Assembly (NCBI GenBank): GCA_964405075.1
Contig: CAYOMP010000008.1
Span: 1-43,025 of the forward strand
Length of the DNA: 43,025 nt
From: CAYOMP01 sp964405075
Lineage (GTDB): Bacteria > Bacillota > Clostridia > Lachnospirales > Lachnospiraceae
Reading direction: 5' to 3'
This document shows positions 1 through 9,492 of the stretch, one piece after another. The position numbers and the translations under genes were made by a program. The notes beneath the pieces are model-generated. The model worked only from the letters and a program-made list of their open reading frames with translations, was not told where the DNA came from and ran no database searches. How positions within the stretch are numbered: the first letter of the stretch is position 1; each line of letters begins with the position of its first letter.

Positions 1-322
1 GATTCTCAAAATGAACCAATAAATTCTCAATTAACCTATTATCCTGGGGCATTGCGTCCTGAGTCATAAACAACATTATATCTGCCTCAGACATACTTGC
101 ACCTAAATGTCTTGTTCCACCATGATCAAATTCACTTTGATTTATGTGTTTGACAACAATGTTATTATACTTGCTAACACTAATATTTTCAAAATATTTT
201 TTATCAGTATTTAGAATAAATATTTTGTTTATTCTAACTGTTTGATTAGCCAACTTGTCCAACAAGTCTAGTAATATACTTCCCGGTTTATAAGTGGGAA
301 TAATAACATCCACTGAATACAT
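1..322 (-). CDS. GT2 family glycosyltransferase, rhamnosyltransferase-like (N-terminal part only)
   Basis: The reading frame starts with ATG at 322 behind an AAGGAG ribosome binding site (331-336) and runs off the left edge, so only about 107 N-terminal residues are visible. It opens with the GT-A strand typical of GT2 enzymes (MYSVDVIIPTYKPG). Further on it has FDHGGTRHLGAS and then LFMTQDAMP, in which TQDA stands where the nucleotide-binding DxD-like acidic motif sits. The FDHGGTR signature is characteristic of the rhamnosyltransferase branch (RgpF/WbbL-like). It probably adds a rhamnose or related sugar to the lipid-linked chain in the cytoplasm. It follows the LCP gene after a 114-base gap containing a hairpin. 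The family is clear; donor and acceptor are inferred. Confidence 0.85.
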   Translation of the reverse strand, partial: MYSVDVIIPTYKPGSILLDLLDKLANQTVRINKIFILNTDKKYFENISVSKYNNIVVKHINQSEFDHGGTRHLGASMSEADIMLFMTQDAMPQDNRLIENLLVHFEN

Positions 323-365
323 TCTAAATTCTCCTTGCTGTTTTGCAAAAATTCATTTTATTAAA

Positions 366-398
366 GGCGTGTCATAAACCTGCTGTTTACAACACGCC
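366..398 (-). terminator. Hairpin downstream of the LCP gene, possible terminator or attenuator
   Basis: On the minus strand a GGCGTGT arm pairs with ACACGCC. The stem extends inward through TGTAAAC against GTTTATG with two G-U pairs, about 14 bp around a 5-base loop. A short interrupted T stretch (TTTAATAAAATG) follows. It lies 39 bases past the LCP stop codon and before the next glycosyltransferase. The weak T tract suggests partial termination rather than a full stop. Confidence 0.5.
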
Positions 399-436
399 CT
401 ATCTTAATCACCTTTGTTTAATCAATACATCTTTAA

Positions 437-1585
437 TTAATTCAAACTTGAAATTCCTGTATCAGTTTCAACTTTTTTACTAATACTCTTTACAGTTGAT
501 GATGGAGTATATCCATTCTCATTAAACAAAAATTCGTATAACTGTGTAACATTACTTTCTAATGTCACCGGTACTACTACATCTGCTCCGCTACTAAGGA
601 TAGTTGTTGTCTTATCAAACGGAAAACCTGCTGTGTCTGCTATATTGTATTTTGCAATATCAGCTGCCAAGCCTAAAACTTCCGTTGCTGAAAAATTAGT
701 AGATACGTAAGGAAGAACCTCATTTACGATACTATTCAACGTAGTCAGACTAGCACTTTTTGCCTTTTCTGCAATTTTTTGAATAATAAGTCTTTGACGT
801 TCTGTTCTCTTATAGTCGCTTCCTGATGTATAACGAATTCGAGCATATGAGACAGCCTGTACACCATCTAATAAATATGTTCCTGGTTGGTCTTCATCTA
901 ACCACTCAGTTTCTACACCTGTAACTGCCGAAGTTTCTACTGTATAGTTATTTAAATGGTGGATTTCTTCACCTGATAATTCAACCTCAATACCACCAAG
1001 CAAATCTACAGTTTTTACTAATGCATTAAAGTCAACTGCTACATATTTTGTAATATCCAAATCAAGATTCATATTAAGCATATTCATAGCCTGTGTTGGA
1101 CCACCATAGAAGTAAGCTTCATTACATTTTCTATATCTGTCTTTGTCTTTGTCTGCTATATGCAAATAAGTATCACGATATACAGATACAATCTTCACAT
1201 CACCGGTTTTATTATTAATACTAGCTACCATAATAGAGTCACTTCTGTTTCCTGCACCAAAACTATTATTTTCTCGTGAGTCTATACCAAATAATGCAAC
1301 GTTAAGATAGCCATCATCTGTTTCCTTTGACACTTCTCTATCTGTATTTGTCACAATATCCTTATCTTCAACTATAACAGAGTTATCTAATTTATCGAAT
1401 TTTTTTGAAATAAAAACAGCTATTACCAATATTACCAATACTATTGCTTCAACAGCAAAAAGCACCCTTTTTTGCTTTTGTTTCTTTCTTCTTCTCGCTG
1501 CTGCCGCCTTACTTCCTTTTCTTGCTGTAGAAGACTTCTTTGATGAACCTTGTTTTGAAGAAGTCTTTCTTGTATCCTTTGTCAT
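437..1585 (-). CDS. LytR-CpsA-Psr (LCP) family wall polysaccharide ligase
   Basis: The 382-residue protein has a very basic cytoplasmic N-terminus (about 1-40), one membrane segment (about 41-59) and an extracellular LCP domain from about residue 93. Expected LCP residues are visible: D102/R104 in FGIDSRE, R114 and D116 in GNRSDSIM, and R137 in VYRDTYL, which in this family bind the pyrophosphate of the polyprenyl-linked substrate and Mg2+. LCP enzymes move glycopolymers from undecaprenyl pyrophosphate to peptidoglycan. The gene lies 20 bases downstream of the initiating glycosylphosphotransferase, so it is the likely final attachment step for this locus. The C-terminal 80 residues or so after the LCP core are unassigned. 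Family assignment is firm; the substrate is inferred from context. Confidence 0.93.
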   Translation of the reverse strand: MTKDTRKTSSKQGSSKKSSTARKGSKAAAARRRKKQKQKRVLFAVEAIVLVILVIAVFISKKFDKLDNSVIVEDKDIVTNTDREVSKETDDGYLNVALFGIDSRENNSFGAGNRSDSIMVASINNKTGDVKIVSVYRDTYLHIADKDKDRYRKCNEAYFYGGPTQAMNMLNMNLDLDITKYVAVDFNALVKTVDLLGGIEVELSGEEIHHLNNYTVETSAVTGVETEWLDEDQPGTYLLDGVQAVSYARIRYTSGSDYKRTERQRLIIQKIAEKAKSASLTTLNSIVNEVLPYVSTNFSATEVLGLAADIAKYNIADTAGFPFDKTTTILSSGADVVVPVTLESNVTQLYEFLFNENGYTPSSTVKSISKKVETDTGISSLN

Positions 1586-1605
1586 CTCTATATACCATGC
1601 CTTTC

Positions 1606-3027
1606 CTAATATGCATTTTTATTAATAAAACCTTTAAAAAACGTTAAAAACAATATTTTAAAATCTAGTCCTAACGTCCAATTTTCAATGTAATATAAAT
1701 CATACTCTATACGCTTTCTGATAGATGTATCGCTACCTCTTAAACCATTGACCTGTGCCCAGCCTGTCATACCTGGTCTAACCTGATGTTTTACCATATA
1801 TCTAGGAATTTCTTCTCTGAACTTTTCCACGAAAAATGGTCTTTCCGGTCTAGGTCCAACCAAACTCATATCTCCACGTAAAACATTAATCAACTGCGGT
1901 AATTCATCAATGCTTGTCTTTCTAATAAATTTACCTATTGGCGTTACCCTTGGATCGTTTTTCAAGGTCATCTTTGTCTTTTCCTCACTAGGCTCTTGAA
2001 CTTCCATTGATCTGAATTTCCACATTTTAAATGGCTTATTATGCAGTCCTACACGTTCCTGACTATATAACAATGGTCCCTCTGAAGTTACCTTTATTAA
2101 AATAGAAACAACCAACATCACTGGTGAAAACAGAATAAGTGCAACAGTTGCACCAAATATGTCTATTAATCTTTTTACTATCATATTTACTGTATTAGTA
2201 AGCGGAACATGTCTAATATTGATTACAGGTAATCCTTGCAAATCCTCTGTATATGGCTTATTGGGAATTACATTATTATAATCTGGAATAAATTTTGTAT
2301 GAACTCCTGACTTTTCACACTGATTTACAATTTTTTCAAGTTTTGAATACTCACTTAGGCTAAGTGTAATTGCAATCTCGTCCAATTTATTCTCAGGTAA
2401 AATAATTCCTAAATTTTCCACCGAACCAATAACTTTTATTCCTTTATATTCTGTTCCACGTTCTACATTATCGTCAAGAATTCCTCTTACGACATATCCC
2501 CACTGTGGATTAACTCTTATTCTATCTATATACTGCTCAGCTGCCCTACTATATCCAACTAACAAAACGTGCTTTAGGTTGAATCCCTTTGAACGCATAC
2601 TACGAAGCACATATCTTAATGTATTCCTAAAAAAAGTTTCTGCACATATATTAATTACATAAAATGATAAAATAATAGCACGTGAGAAATCTGTTTTTTC
2701 AAAGAAATAAAAGCACACCATCATACATAACATACCAATGGTATTTGCTTTTAATATACTAAATAATTCTGCTTTTCTACCATTAACTCTCTTAGATGTA
2801 TACAAATCAAATATTGCATACAAAAGTAAATAGAATGGTACAACAATCACAAGAATTGCAATATATGTTTCATTAGTTAGTGCCTTTACCATCTCTGGCA
2901 AAATGCCAATCTTAGGGTATACCCAGAATCTCAATCCCCATGCTAGTACATAAGACCCAATTATAATCATTGCATCAAGCAAAACATGTAATCTATTGAA
3001 GTATTTCTGATTATCCTTAATCACCAA
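1606..3027 (-). CDS. Polyprenyl glycosylphosphotransferase (initiating sugar-1-phosphate transferase, WbaP/CpsE type)
   Basis: This 473-residue membrane enzyme should transfer a sugar 1-phosphate from a nucleotide sugar to undecaprenyl phosphate, the first committed step. It has about four N-terminal membrane segments (within 13-135), a Rossmann-like middle domain (about 150-250, VLLVGYSRAA), a further membrane helix at about 285-310, and the C-terminal bacterial sugar transferase domain with KMWKFRSM, SIDELPQLINVL, GDMSLVGPRPERP and RPGMTGWAQVNG. The called start is TTG at 3027 with AGGTG only a few bases upstream. The adjacent GTG at 3024 gives better spacing and may be the true start. It has its own promoter (3072-3100) and is followed by the LCP gene. 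The sugar cannot be read from sequence. A second, divergent homologue lies at 35553. Confidence 0.93.
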   Translation of the reverse strand: MVIKDNQKYFNRLHVLLDAMIIIGSYVLAWGLRFWVYPKIGILPEMVKALTNETYIAILVIVVPFYLLLYAIFDLYTSKRVNGRKAELFSILKANTIGMLCMMVCFYFFEKTDFSRAIILSFYVINICAETFFRNTLRYVLRSMRSKGFNLKHVLLVGYSRAAEQYIDRIRVNPQWGYVVRGILDDNVERGTEYKGIKVIGSVENLGIILPENKLDEIAITLSLSEYSKLEKIVNQCEKSGVHTKFIPDYNNVIPNKPYTEDLQGLPVINIRHVPLTNTVNMIVKRLIDIFGATVALILFSPVMLVVSILIKVTSEGPLLYSQERVGLHNKPFKMWKFRSMEVQEPSEEKTKMTLKNDPRVTPIGKFIRKTSIDELPQLINVLRGDMSLVGPRPERPFFVEKFREEIPRYMVKHQVRPGMTGWAQVNGLRGSDTSIRKRIEYDLYYIENWTLGLDFKILFLTFFKGFINKNAY

Positions 3028-3071
3028 TAATCACCTATTTTCTATTAAGTTGGGCACACTACCCATTCTCT

Positions 3072-3100
3072 ATAATACAATATCTAGTAATTTAGTGCAA
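3072..3100 (-). promoter_or_regulatory. Sigma-A type promoter upstream of the initiating transferase
   Basis: On the minus strand TTGCAC (3095-3100) is separated by 17 bases from TATTAT (3072-3077), giving a predicted start near 3065 and a leader of about 40 bases. It sits in the only sizeable gap (254 bases) in the left half of the cluster. This makes it a probable internal promoter for the glycosylphosphotransferase and LCP genes. Confidence 0.7.
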
Positions 3101-3281
3101 CAATATTTTCTTAACATTTATTTAATAATTACAAAATATTGTGTTTATTTAATACTCTATTTTCCTCTTAAAATCGAACTCGGTTTATTACATTTCCCCA
3201 TAATTCAAACTGTATTTTTACATAATTAAGAGTGTTTTCCACCTTAAAAGGAAATTTCTTATCCTTTTTACACAATTTCAC

Positions 3282-4121
3282 TCAATTTATTAAACCTTTT
3301 ACAAAGTTCTTAGCCAGTTTTTTTCTGTCAAAAAAGAATGTTTTAACTAAATTACCTAATAGTAAAAATGGAATGTTCACTATTAATTGAATAACCGGCA
3401 TATTTTTGTACGCTAAATATACACTATTCCTAGAGGATAAGCTAACCTTAAATTCATTATGTCTGGAACCACTAGCTCCACTGCCAACATGATAAATAAC
3501 AGCCTTCGGATTATAATAATTATTATATCCTAAAATTTTTGCTCTATAGCCTAAATCAATATCCTCCAGATACGCAAAATGTGCTTCATCGAAATAACCT
3601 GTTTTATTCAGTGCTTCTTTTCTATATATTGCCGCGCCTGCACAAGATGCAAATATTTTTGTCACTTCATCATACATAGCAGCACTCTTGTCTTTTCCTC
3701 TTGCAAAAGCCCAACCTAAAGCACAATAAAAGTCCCCTGTGTCATCTATTTTTTCCGGTGCGTACATTTGTAACATTTTTGCCTGTGCTGAAAATGCATC
3801 CTTATGACAGTCCATAAATTCTATCATTTTCCTTACAAAATCACTCTCAACTGCCATATCATTATTCAGTAGTAAAACATATTCCAATTCAGATGCCCTA
3901 ATTCCCTCATTAACAGCTCGACAAAAACCGTAATTTTTATCCAGTTCAATTAATCTAACTTCCGAATAATTACTTAATATTTCTTTACTATTATCCTCTG
4001 ATTTGTTATCCACCACTATTATTTCAAATTCATCTGTATCTTGTTTTCTAAATGAATCTAAGCAATCACACAAAAATTTCGCTCCATTGTAATTAGGTAT
4101 TACAACCGATACTCGTTTCAT
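3282..4121 (-). CDS. GT2 family glycosyltransferase
   Basis: The 279-residue protein is a single-domain GT-A enzyme. The N-terminal strand (VSVVIPNYNG), the VDNKSED loop, the donor-site acidic motif in LLLNNDMAVE, and the late motif YLEDIDLGYRAKILGY with the catalytic-base-like ED pair are all present. A hydrophobic helix near residues 242-262 probably tethers it to the membrane. It resembles the WcaA/RfbN group that often transfers rhamnose or mannose. It is the last gene before the internal promoter gap and lies 15 bases after the preceding double GT2 gene. The sugar transferred is not determinable. Confidence 0.88.
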   Translation of the reverse strand: MKRVSVVIPNYNGAKFLCDCLDSFRKQDTDEFEIIVVDNKSEDNSKEILSNYSEVRLIELDKNYGFCRAVNEGIRASELEYVLLLNNDMAVESDFVRKMIEFMDCHKDAFSAQAKMLQMYAPEKIDDTGDFYCALGWAFARGKDKSAAMYDEVTKIFASCAGAAIYRKEALNKTGYFDEAHFAYLEDIDLGYRAKILGYNNYYNPKAVIYHVGSGASGSRHNEFKVSLSSRNSVYLAYKNMPVIQLIVNIPFLLLGNLVKTFFFDRKKLAKNFVKGLIN

Positions 4122-4136
4122 CTAAAGCCTCCAACG

Positions 4137-5792
4137 CTACTTCTTCTTTTCTTCTACCAAAGTAAATTCTGCTTTTGGACAAAATACTATTTTTTCACCT
4201 TTTTCTCTAACCTTCAGGCAAAAATCTATTCCAACAAATCTCCTGTCTAAAGATCTGTCAAAACTTCCAATATTAAAATAAGTACTTTTCTTTACCATCA
4301 TACACAATGCCGGTACAGCATCTACTTGTGAATTAATAATTGCTTTACAAAAATATCCCTGATTCCATTTAGACATTTTTGAAAACATATATGTTGCTTC
4401 TATATTTTTTCCATTAGCATGTCCTTGAATTGTTATTGCGTCTTTGCCTGCTAACAGCTTTTTCTTTACTTCATCTTTTTCATCAATCAAAATACCAGCT
4501 CGATAAATAAGACCATTTTTGTATACCTTACCGCCAACAATTCCAACTTCCCTTCTACTGCAAATAGAAACCATTTCATATAACCACTCAGGATTTTCCG
4601 GTTTCAAATCTGCATTAAAGAACAAAATATACTCTCCCTTGGCTCTAAAAAGCTGTGCTTCCTTTATTATTTCATAATTATAATAATTAGTATTTCCTTT
4701 TATTACTTTTTCAGCTTTTCGAAAATTACCAGGATTATTCATATCACGTATTACAATTGATACTAATGGTAACTGACCCAACTCATATTTTACGTCATAA
4801 TATCCCAAATTAGCACTGTGACTAACTGTTGCTTTGATTCCTAATCTTTGCAAGTGTTCTTCTATTGCTCTTTTTCCTGCATCATATGCATACATTTTAC
4901 TTGCCGGATTATCAGCAACTGAATTCTTATGAACTCGCCAATGATATAATATCCTTGGAATATGTCTTATTGTATTTGAAACTTCTAAGCATCTGAAAAT
5001 AAAATCATAATCCTGTGAACCGTCAAATTCAGCTCTAAATCCACCTATCTTTTCTGCTATTTCTCTTTTTACCACAAAGAAATGGCAAATATAATTGTTA
5101 CTTCTTAGTAAATCCAAATTGAAATCTGGTTTAAAGTGAGGTTCAAAATATCTGGATAAATCTGTTGTAACCTTATCTTCATCTGTATAAATAGCATCTA
5201 CCTGCTCATTATTCAATAATGCCACAACTTCAAACAAAGCACTTCTGTCCAGAATATCATCATGGTCTAATAATCCAATATAATGACCCTTTGCTATCTG
5301 CAATGCCGCATTAGTATTTCCTGCAATACCCAAATTTTCTTCTAATTTCACATACTTAATTCGTCCATCAACTGATTTATACTGATTAACTATTTCCTCT
5401 ACTGTGAGTTTATCCTCTTGTTTTTCTTCAACACTGCCATCAGCAATGCATAACTCCCAATATTTGTATGTCTGATTAACCACCGATTCTATCATCTGTC
5501 TAAGAAAATCCTCTGGCGTTCTATATACAGGCACAATAATACTTATAACAGGATTATATTTAAATGCAAAATTTTCCTGAAAAAACAACTGTTCCTGAGT
5601 AAACTGATGCACTTGTCTGTAAGCTTCATAATCTATATCTTCTCTTTGAAGCTGACCGACCAGTTTTACTCCAAACTGCTTAATTCCATTTTGCGAAATA
5701 TAATTAATACCTTTTTTTATATTATCAGGATTAATTTTTCCTACTATTTTTTCAATTGTACTCCTATTGTTTGTTGTATTTTTATTTTCCAT
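4137..5792 (-). CDS. Tandem-domain GT2 glycosyltransferase with a degenerate second domain
   Basis: The 551-residue protein has an intact first GT2 domain (about 82-320: ISIIVPVYRTP, LGIAGNTNAAL, GLLDHDDILD, YTDEDKV, FDGSQDYDFIFRCLE). A second domain follows (about 345-545) that is shortened. The stretch between the first strand and the acidic motif is largely missing, and the usual LNND motif is FFNADL. The first half is close to the neighbouring 670-residue protein (5798-7810), which keeps both domains. It probably transfers one sugar through domain 1, with domain 2 structural or binding. It starts 5 bases after the stop of that neighbour, so translation is probably coupled. Confidence 0.88.
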   Translation of the reverse strand: MENKNTTNNRSTIEKIVGKINPDNIKKGINYISQNGIKQFGVKLVGQLQREDIDYEAYRQVHQFTQEQLFFQENFAFKYNPVISIIVPVYRTPEDFLRQMIESVVNQTYKYWELCIADGSVEEKQEDKLTVEEIVNQYKSVDGRIKYVKLEENLGIAGNTNAALQIAKGHYIGLLDHDDILDRSALFEVVALLNNEQVDAIYTDEDKVTTDLSRYFEPHFKPDFNLDLLRSNNYICHFFVVKREIAEKIGGFRAEFDGSQDYDFIFRCLEVSNTIRHIPRILYHWRVHKNSVADNPASKMYAYDAGKRAIEEHLQRLGIKATVSHSANLGYYDVKYELGQLPLVSIVIRDMNNPGNFRKAEKVIKGNTNYYNYEIIKEAQLFRAKGEYILFFNADLKPENPEWLYEMVSICSRREVGIVGGKVYKNGLIYRAGILIDEKDEVKKKLLAGKDAITIQGHANGKNIEATYMFSKMSKWNQGYFCKAIINSQVDAVPALCMMVKKSTYFNIGSFDRSLDRRFVGIDFCLKVREKGEKIVFCPKAEFTLVEEKKK

Positions 5793-5797
5793 ATACC

Positions 5798-7810
5798 TTA
5801 AGCCTTTTTAGGTGGAACTATTGAATAATCTGAACTGTCTAAAGAAAAGTTCACATTATAATATGGGTCACCTGCATCTATCATTTCATGCCATCTTTCT
5901 TTGAATCTGGCACATTCTTCATTATATCTTTGAGCTTTGCTTTCTGTATCTTCCAAACCTCTTGATTTTGATTCGTAATGATATAACTCAGCAAATGGCG
6001 TAAATATGTTTAATTTACCCATTTTTCTAAGTTTCAGGCAGAAATCAACATCATTTAATGCAATTGCAAAGCTTTCATCTAATCCACCGATTTCATCAAA
6101 TAATTCTTTTTTAACCATTAAACATGCACCAGTAACAGCAGATACATCCTGCGCATAGTATAGTTTTCCCATATAACCTACGTTACACTTAGGAACTCTA
6201 TAGTGAGTATGTCCGGCTGTTCTATGTGCTCCAAGACCTAATACAATACCAGCATGCTGAATTGTATCATCTTCATAATATAGCTTAGCACCAACAGCAC
6301 CAACATCTTCCCTTTGGGCATACATCAATAATTCTTCCATCCACGTTGGTGTAATTACCTCTGTATCATTATTTAAAAGTACAATATACTTACCAGTTGC
6401 ATATTTAGCACCAAAATTATTAACTGCTGAATAATTAAATTCACCTTGGAATTTGACTACCTTTATATTATGAATGTTGTTTAATGTATCATAGTAATCA
6501 AACACTTCTTGTTCTGTACTATTGTTCTCTACAATTATTATTTCATAATTTGAATATGTAGATTTGAACTGAATAGATTCTACACAACGTTTTAAATCTT
6601 CTAAATGATCCTTATTAGCAATTATTATTGAAATCATTGGATCAACTTCAATCATATCATAATTAATTTTAAAAATTGTTGGGAAAGCTTTTGTACTTTC
6701 TGCTTTTCCTTCAATTCCGTTTTGTTTCAAATGGTCTTCTACTGCTCTCTTTGCCGCATCTATTGCATATGTCTTTGCACTGATATCAGATGCAACTGAA
6801 TTCTTATGAGATCTCCAGTAATATAGCATTTTAGGGATATGATATACCTTATTTGCTGCTGATGTTAGTCTTAAAATCATATCATGATCTTGACTTCCAT
6901 CAAATTCACTTCTAAACAATCCTGTTTTCTTAAGTAATTCTGCTGAAAAAGAAGAAAAATGACAAATATAGTTATTAGCTCTTAATGTATCAATTGCAAA
7001 ATCTGATTTAAAATGCATAGTTATAATATTGTTAATTGATTTACCTTGGAATGTAGCCTCGTCCGTATATACATAATCCGCATTCTGTTCATTAATCGCC
7101 TTTGCTGTTTCAAACAATACGCTTGGGTGAAGAATATCATCATGATCAAATAAACTAATAAAATCACCTGTCGCCATTTCAAAACATACATTAGTATTTC
7201 CTGAAATTCCTAAATTCTTTTCAATCTTTTTGTACTTAATTCTTGAATCCTTGTCAGCGTATTCTTTTACAATATCAGCCACATAGCTATGCTTATCATC
7301 ACTACCATCTGCTAAACATAATTCCCAGTTTTGATAAGTCTGCCACATAACCGAATCTATCATTTCTTTTAAAAATTTCTTTGGAGTGTTATATAATGGC
7401 ACCAAAATACTAAATTTAACATCTTTTTCAAACCTGGTAGCTTCTTCTATTGCTCTTTGCGCTTCATCAGGAAAGCTATCTGTTCCATATAACGTAAAAA
7501 TAGCCCTTTCCTTTGGTCTGTTTTTAAATCGTGCCAAAACTGCTCTCAAGCTGCCTAATCTTCTAAGTCTTTCCATAGTTCTAAGACAAAAATGCATAAA
7601 TACTCTAAAAGGCTTTGTCATCTTCCAAAGTATAGAACCTTTAATTTTTTTCAAATTAGCCTCATAAGCATTACAATCATCCTGTACCTTTGTAAGCTTC
7701 AATTCTAATTCATATGTTTTCTTTCTTTCTTTTAAAAATAAGTCCTTATAATATTCTGCCTCTGCTAATGCCGATTTTACATCATCATTCAAATTCTCAA
7801 AATTATCCAT
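5798..7810 (-). CDS. Tandem-domain GT2 glycosyltransferase with N-terminal coiled coil
   Basis: The 670-residue protein begins with a charged, heptad-like segment (about 10-60), then has two complete GT2 domains. Domain 1 spans about 130-370 (FSILVPLYNTP, LGISGNTNVCF, LFDHDDILH, YTDEATF, FDGSQDHDMILRL). Domain 2 spans about 390-640 (ISIIIANKDHL, VENNSTEQ, LLNNDTEV, ALNDVDFCLKLRKMG). Such tandem enzymes build alternating linkages of rhamnan-like or related polymers on the cytoplasmic face. It lies 6 bases after the polytopic membrane protein gene. It is a paralogue of the 551-residue protein downstream, which has a decayed second domain. Linkage and sugars are unknown. Confidence 0.9.
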   Translation of the reverse strand: MDNFENLNDDVKSALAEAEYYKDLFLKERKKTYELELKLTKVQDDCNAYEANLKKIKGSILWKMTKPFRVFMHFCLRTMERLRRLGSLRAVLARFKNRPKERAIFTLYGTDSFPDEAQRAIEEATRFEKDVKFSILVPLYNTPKKFLKEMIDSVMWQTYQNWELCLADGSDDKHSYVADIVKEYADKDSRIKYKKIEKNLGISGNTNVCFEMATGDFISLFDHDDILHPSVLFETAKAINEQNADYVYTDEATFQGKSINNIITMHFKSDFAIDTLRANNYICHFSSFSAELLKKTGLFRSEFDGSQDHDMILRLTSAANKVYHIPKMLYYWRSHKNSVASDISAKTYAIDAAKRAVEDHLKQNGIEGKAESTKAFPTIFKINYDMIEVDPMISIIIANKDHLEDLKRCVESIQFKSTYSNYEIIIVENNSTEQEVFDYYDTLNNIHNIKVVKFQGEFNYSAVNNFGAKYATGKYIVLLNNDTEVITPTWMEELLMYAQREDVGAVGAKLYYEDDTIQHAGIVLGLGAHRTAGHTHYRVPKCNVGYMGKLYYAQDVSAVTGACLMVKKELFDEIGGLDESFAIALNDVDFCLKLRKMGKLNIFTPFAELYHYESKSRGLEDTESKAQRYNEECARFKERWHEMIDAGDPYYNVNFSLDSSDYSIVPPKKA

Positions 7811-7816
7811 TTTTCT

Positions 7817-9409
7817 TTACCTTTCACAAGCTGTTTTTTTATCTATAAAAAATATTATCATTACCACAATCATTACTGTTCCAGCTAAATATACCGAATA
7901 GTAATACATAAACAACATAGATGGTGCTGTCAAAAATATCAATGGAACTTTAGCACATATTGAACCAATTGCCAAACCATATCCCCATTTTCCCTTAATA
8001 AGCAGTATTAACGTAATAATAGCCAGCACTAAAAATTGCACCACAAAACTATATATTATATTATGAAGTACATCACAGTCAATCAATTCAAGTATTTTTA
8101 TTAATGAAGCTCTAAAAATCGACTCATTCTTAATACCGTACATCTCTCTATATTCTGCGTAAGTTTCATCAGTAAATAGTTTCTGAGTTTCACTCAAAAT
8201 ACCAGTTGAATTAATAAACGTATTCCATCGCTCTTTAAAGAACACATCTGGATATTTCTTAATCAACTGATAATACGCTCCTTTAAATTCTTTATATTCT
8301 TCATCTGTATAATCCGATTTCACTAAGCTTAAGGATGTATCCCAAAAAAGAGAGATTCCACTTCTACCATCTTTATATCCCTGTACCAAGATATCTGTTT
8401 CTAGCACTTTATCGATTTGCTCCAGCAACTCATTGTCTCCCATCTCGTCAGCTTTTGCTGCTAGTGGTGTAATTGGTAATACGATAGCTGTAATATCATA
8501 CTCATTTCCTGAATCCACCCTATTTCCAAGAAATTGCACAGATGTTACCACTGTAGAAAGAGTCACTGTAAGTAACGTAAATCCCAGAACAATCTTTTTA
8601 CCATAATCTTTATAAAACATAACTGCAAAAACTACAGGTATCGCTACAATATAATAAATAGCCTCTGTTCTCCAACATACTACAATAGCAGTTAAAATAC
8701 TTAAACCCCATATGCTTTTCTTTGTTATTGTTCTATTTTCATATTTAATTAAAATTAATTCAAAAATTAGCAATATTTCTAAAAAGGCATATACAGACAT
8801 TCTAATCGGATAAAAATTAGAATCAATTACAGGAAATGCCAAAAACGGAATATATAATGTCCACCACCATTTTTGTTTTGTCATTTGACATTTTAACTTC
8901 ATTACAATGTAACCCACTATAAATGAGATAACCGTATATTGAACAATAACAACTCCTGTAATATTAGGAATAAGCATTAACGCAAATATATAAAAAACAC
9001 TAGTAAGGTATCCCTGCCAAAAATGTGGCAAAATGTATGTAGCATTTTTTAGTATTCCAAACTCGTCTAATCGCCATAACCCCGGTGATAAAATAACAAA
9101 AAATGCTGACATTAGTAAGAAATATATCGCCACACATTTAAGATATTCACATACTTTTTTATCTTTTTCTCTAACCTTTTCTATTGTCCAAAACACTAAT
9201 TGCCACAATGCAATTAGCAATCCTAAAAAGACTACTTTGGCTCCCCATGCCATTTCTGTCTTTGCTATTGCTACAAAATCAGAAAAATCAAACAAAGAAT
9301 AATTAAAAATCAATCTATCTGTAGCAAAAGAAATCACCCAATGTACAACAGCTATAATCAATGCCACTTTATTTAATTTTAACTTGGATTTATTCTCGAC
9401 TTTATCCAT
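7817..9409 (-). CDS. Polytopic membrane protein, possible GT-C type glycosyltransferase
   Basis: The 530-residue protein is strongly hydrophobic, with roughly ten or more predicted membrane segments. A soluble stretch at about 295-420 (VDSGNEYDIT, then charged sequence) interrupts them. The loop after about residue 108 carries SPGLWRLDEFG, an acidic motif in the position where GT-C enzymes (which use polyprenyl-phosphate sugars) hold catalytic Asp/Glu. I cannot name the family with certainty; it resembles the poorly described large membrane proteins of Clostridia polysaccharide loci (DUF6020-like is one possibility). In context it could be the transferase that uses the lipid-linked sugar made by the GtrA/GT2 pair at 19477-20779. 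That role is an inference. Confidence 0.6.
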   Translation of the reverse strand: MDKVENKSKLKLNKVALIIAVVHWVISFATDRLIFNYSLFDFSDFVAIAKTEMAWGAKVVFLGLLIALWQLVFWTIEKVREKDKKVCEYLKCVAIYFLLMSAFFVILSPGLWRLDEFGILKNATYILPHFWQGYLTSVFYIFALMLIPNITGVVIVQYTVISFIVGYIVMKLKCQMTKQKWWWTLYIPFLAFPVIDSNFYPIRMSVYAFLEILLIFELILIKYENRTITKKSIWGLSILTAIVVCWRTEAIYYIVAIPVVFAVMFYKDYGKKIVLGFTLLTVTLSTVVTSVQFLGNRVDSGNEYDITAIVLPITPLAAKADEMGDNELLEQIDKVLETDILVQGYKDGRSGISLFWDTSLSLVKSDYTDEEYKEFKGAYYQLIKKYPDVFFKERWNTFINSTGILSETQKLFTDETYAEYREMYGIKNESIFRASLIKILELIDCDVLHNIIYSFVVQFLVLAIITLILLIKGKWGYGLAIGSICAKVPLIFLTAPSMLFMYYYSVYLAGTVMIVVMIIFFIDKKTACER

Positions 9410-9492
9410 CTTACTTTTATCCTTTATATACTTTAATGTATCCTAATGAATTTTTAATCCCTATTCGGAAACTATAATACACTTTTTAAAAC

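Noticed and set aside
3246..3270. Short AAAAGGA/TCCTTTT hairpin after the GT2 gene at 3282
   Set aside because: It is short, AT-rich and lacks a following T tract, so I do not call it a terminator.
9410..9492. Possible promoter in the 83-base gap before the polytopic membrane protein
   Set aside because: A TATTAT-like box exists on the minus strand but no acceptable -35 lies 16-18 bases upstream.
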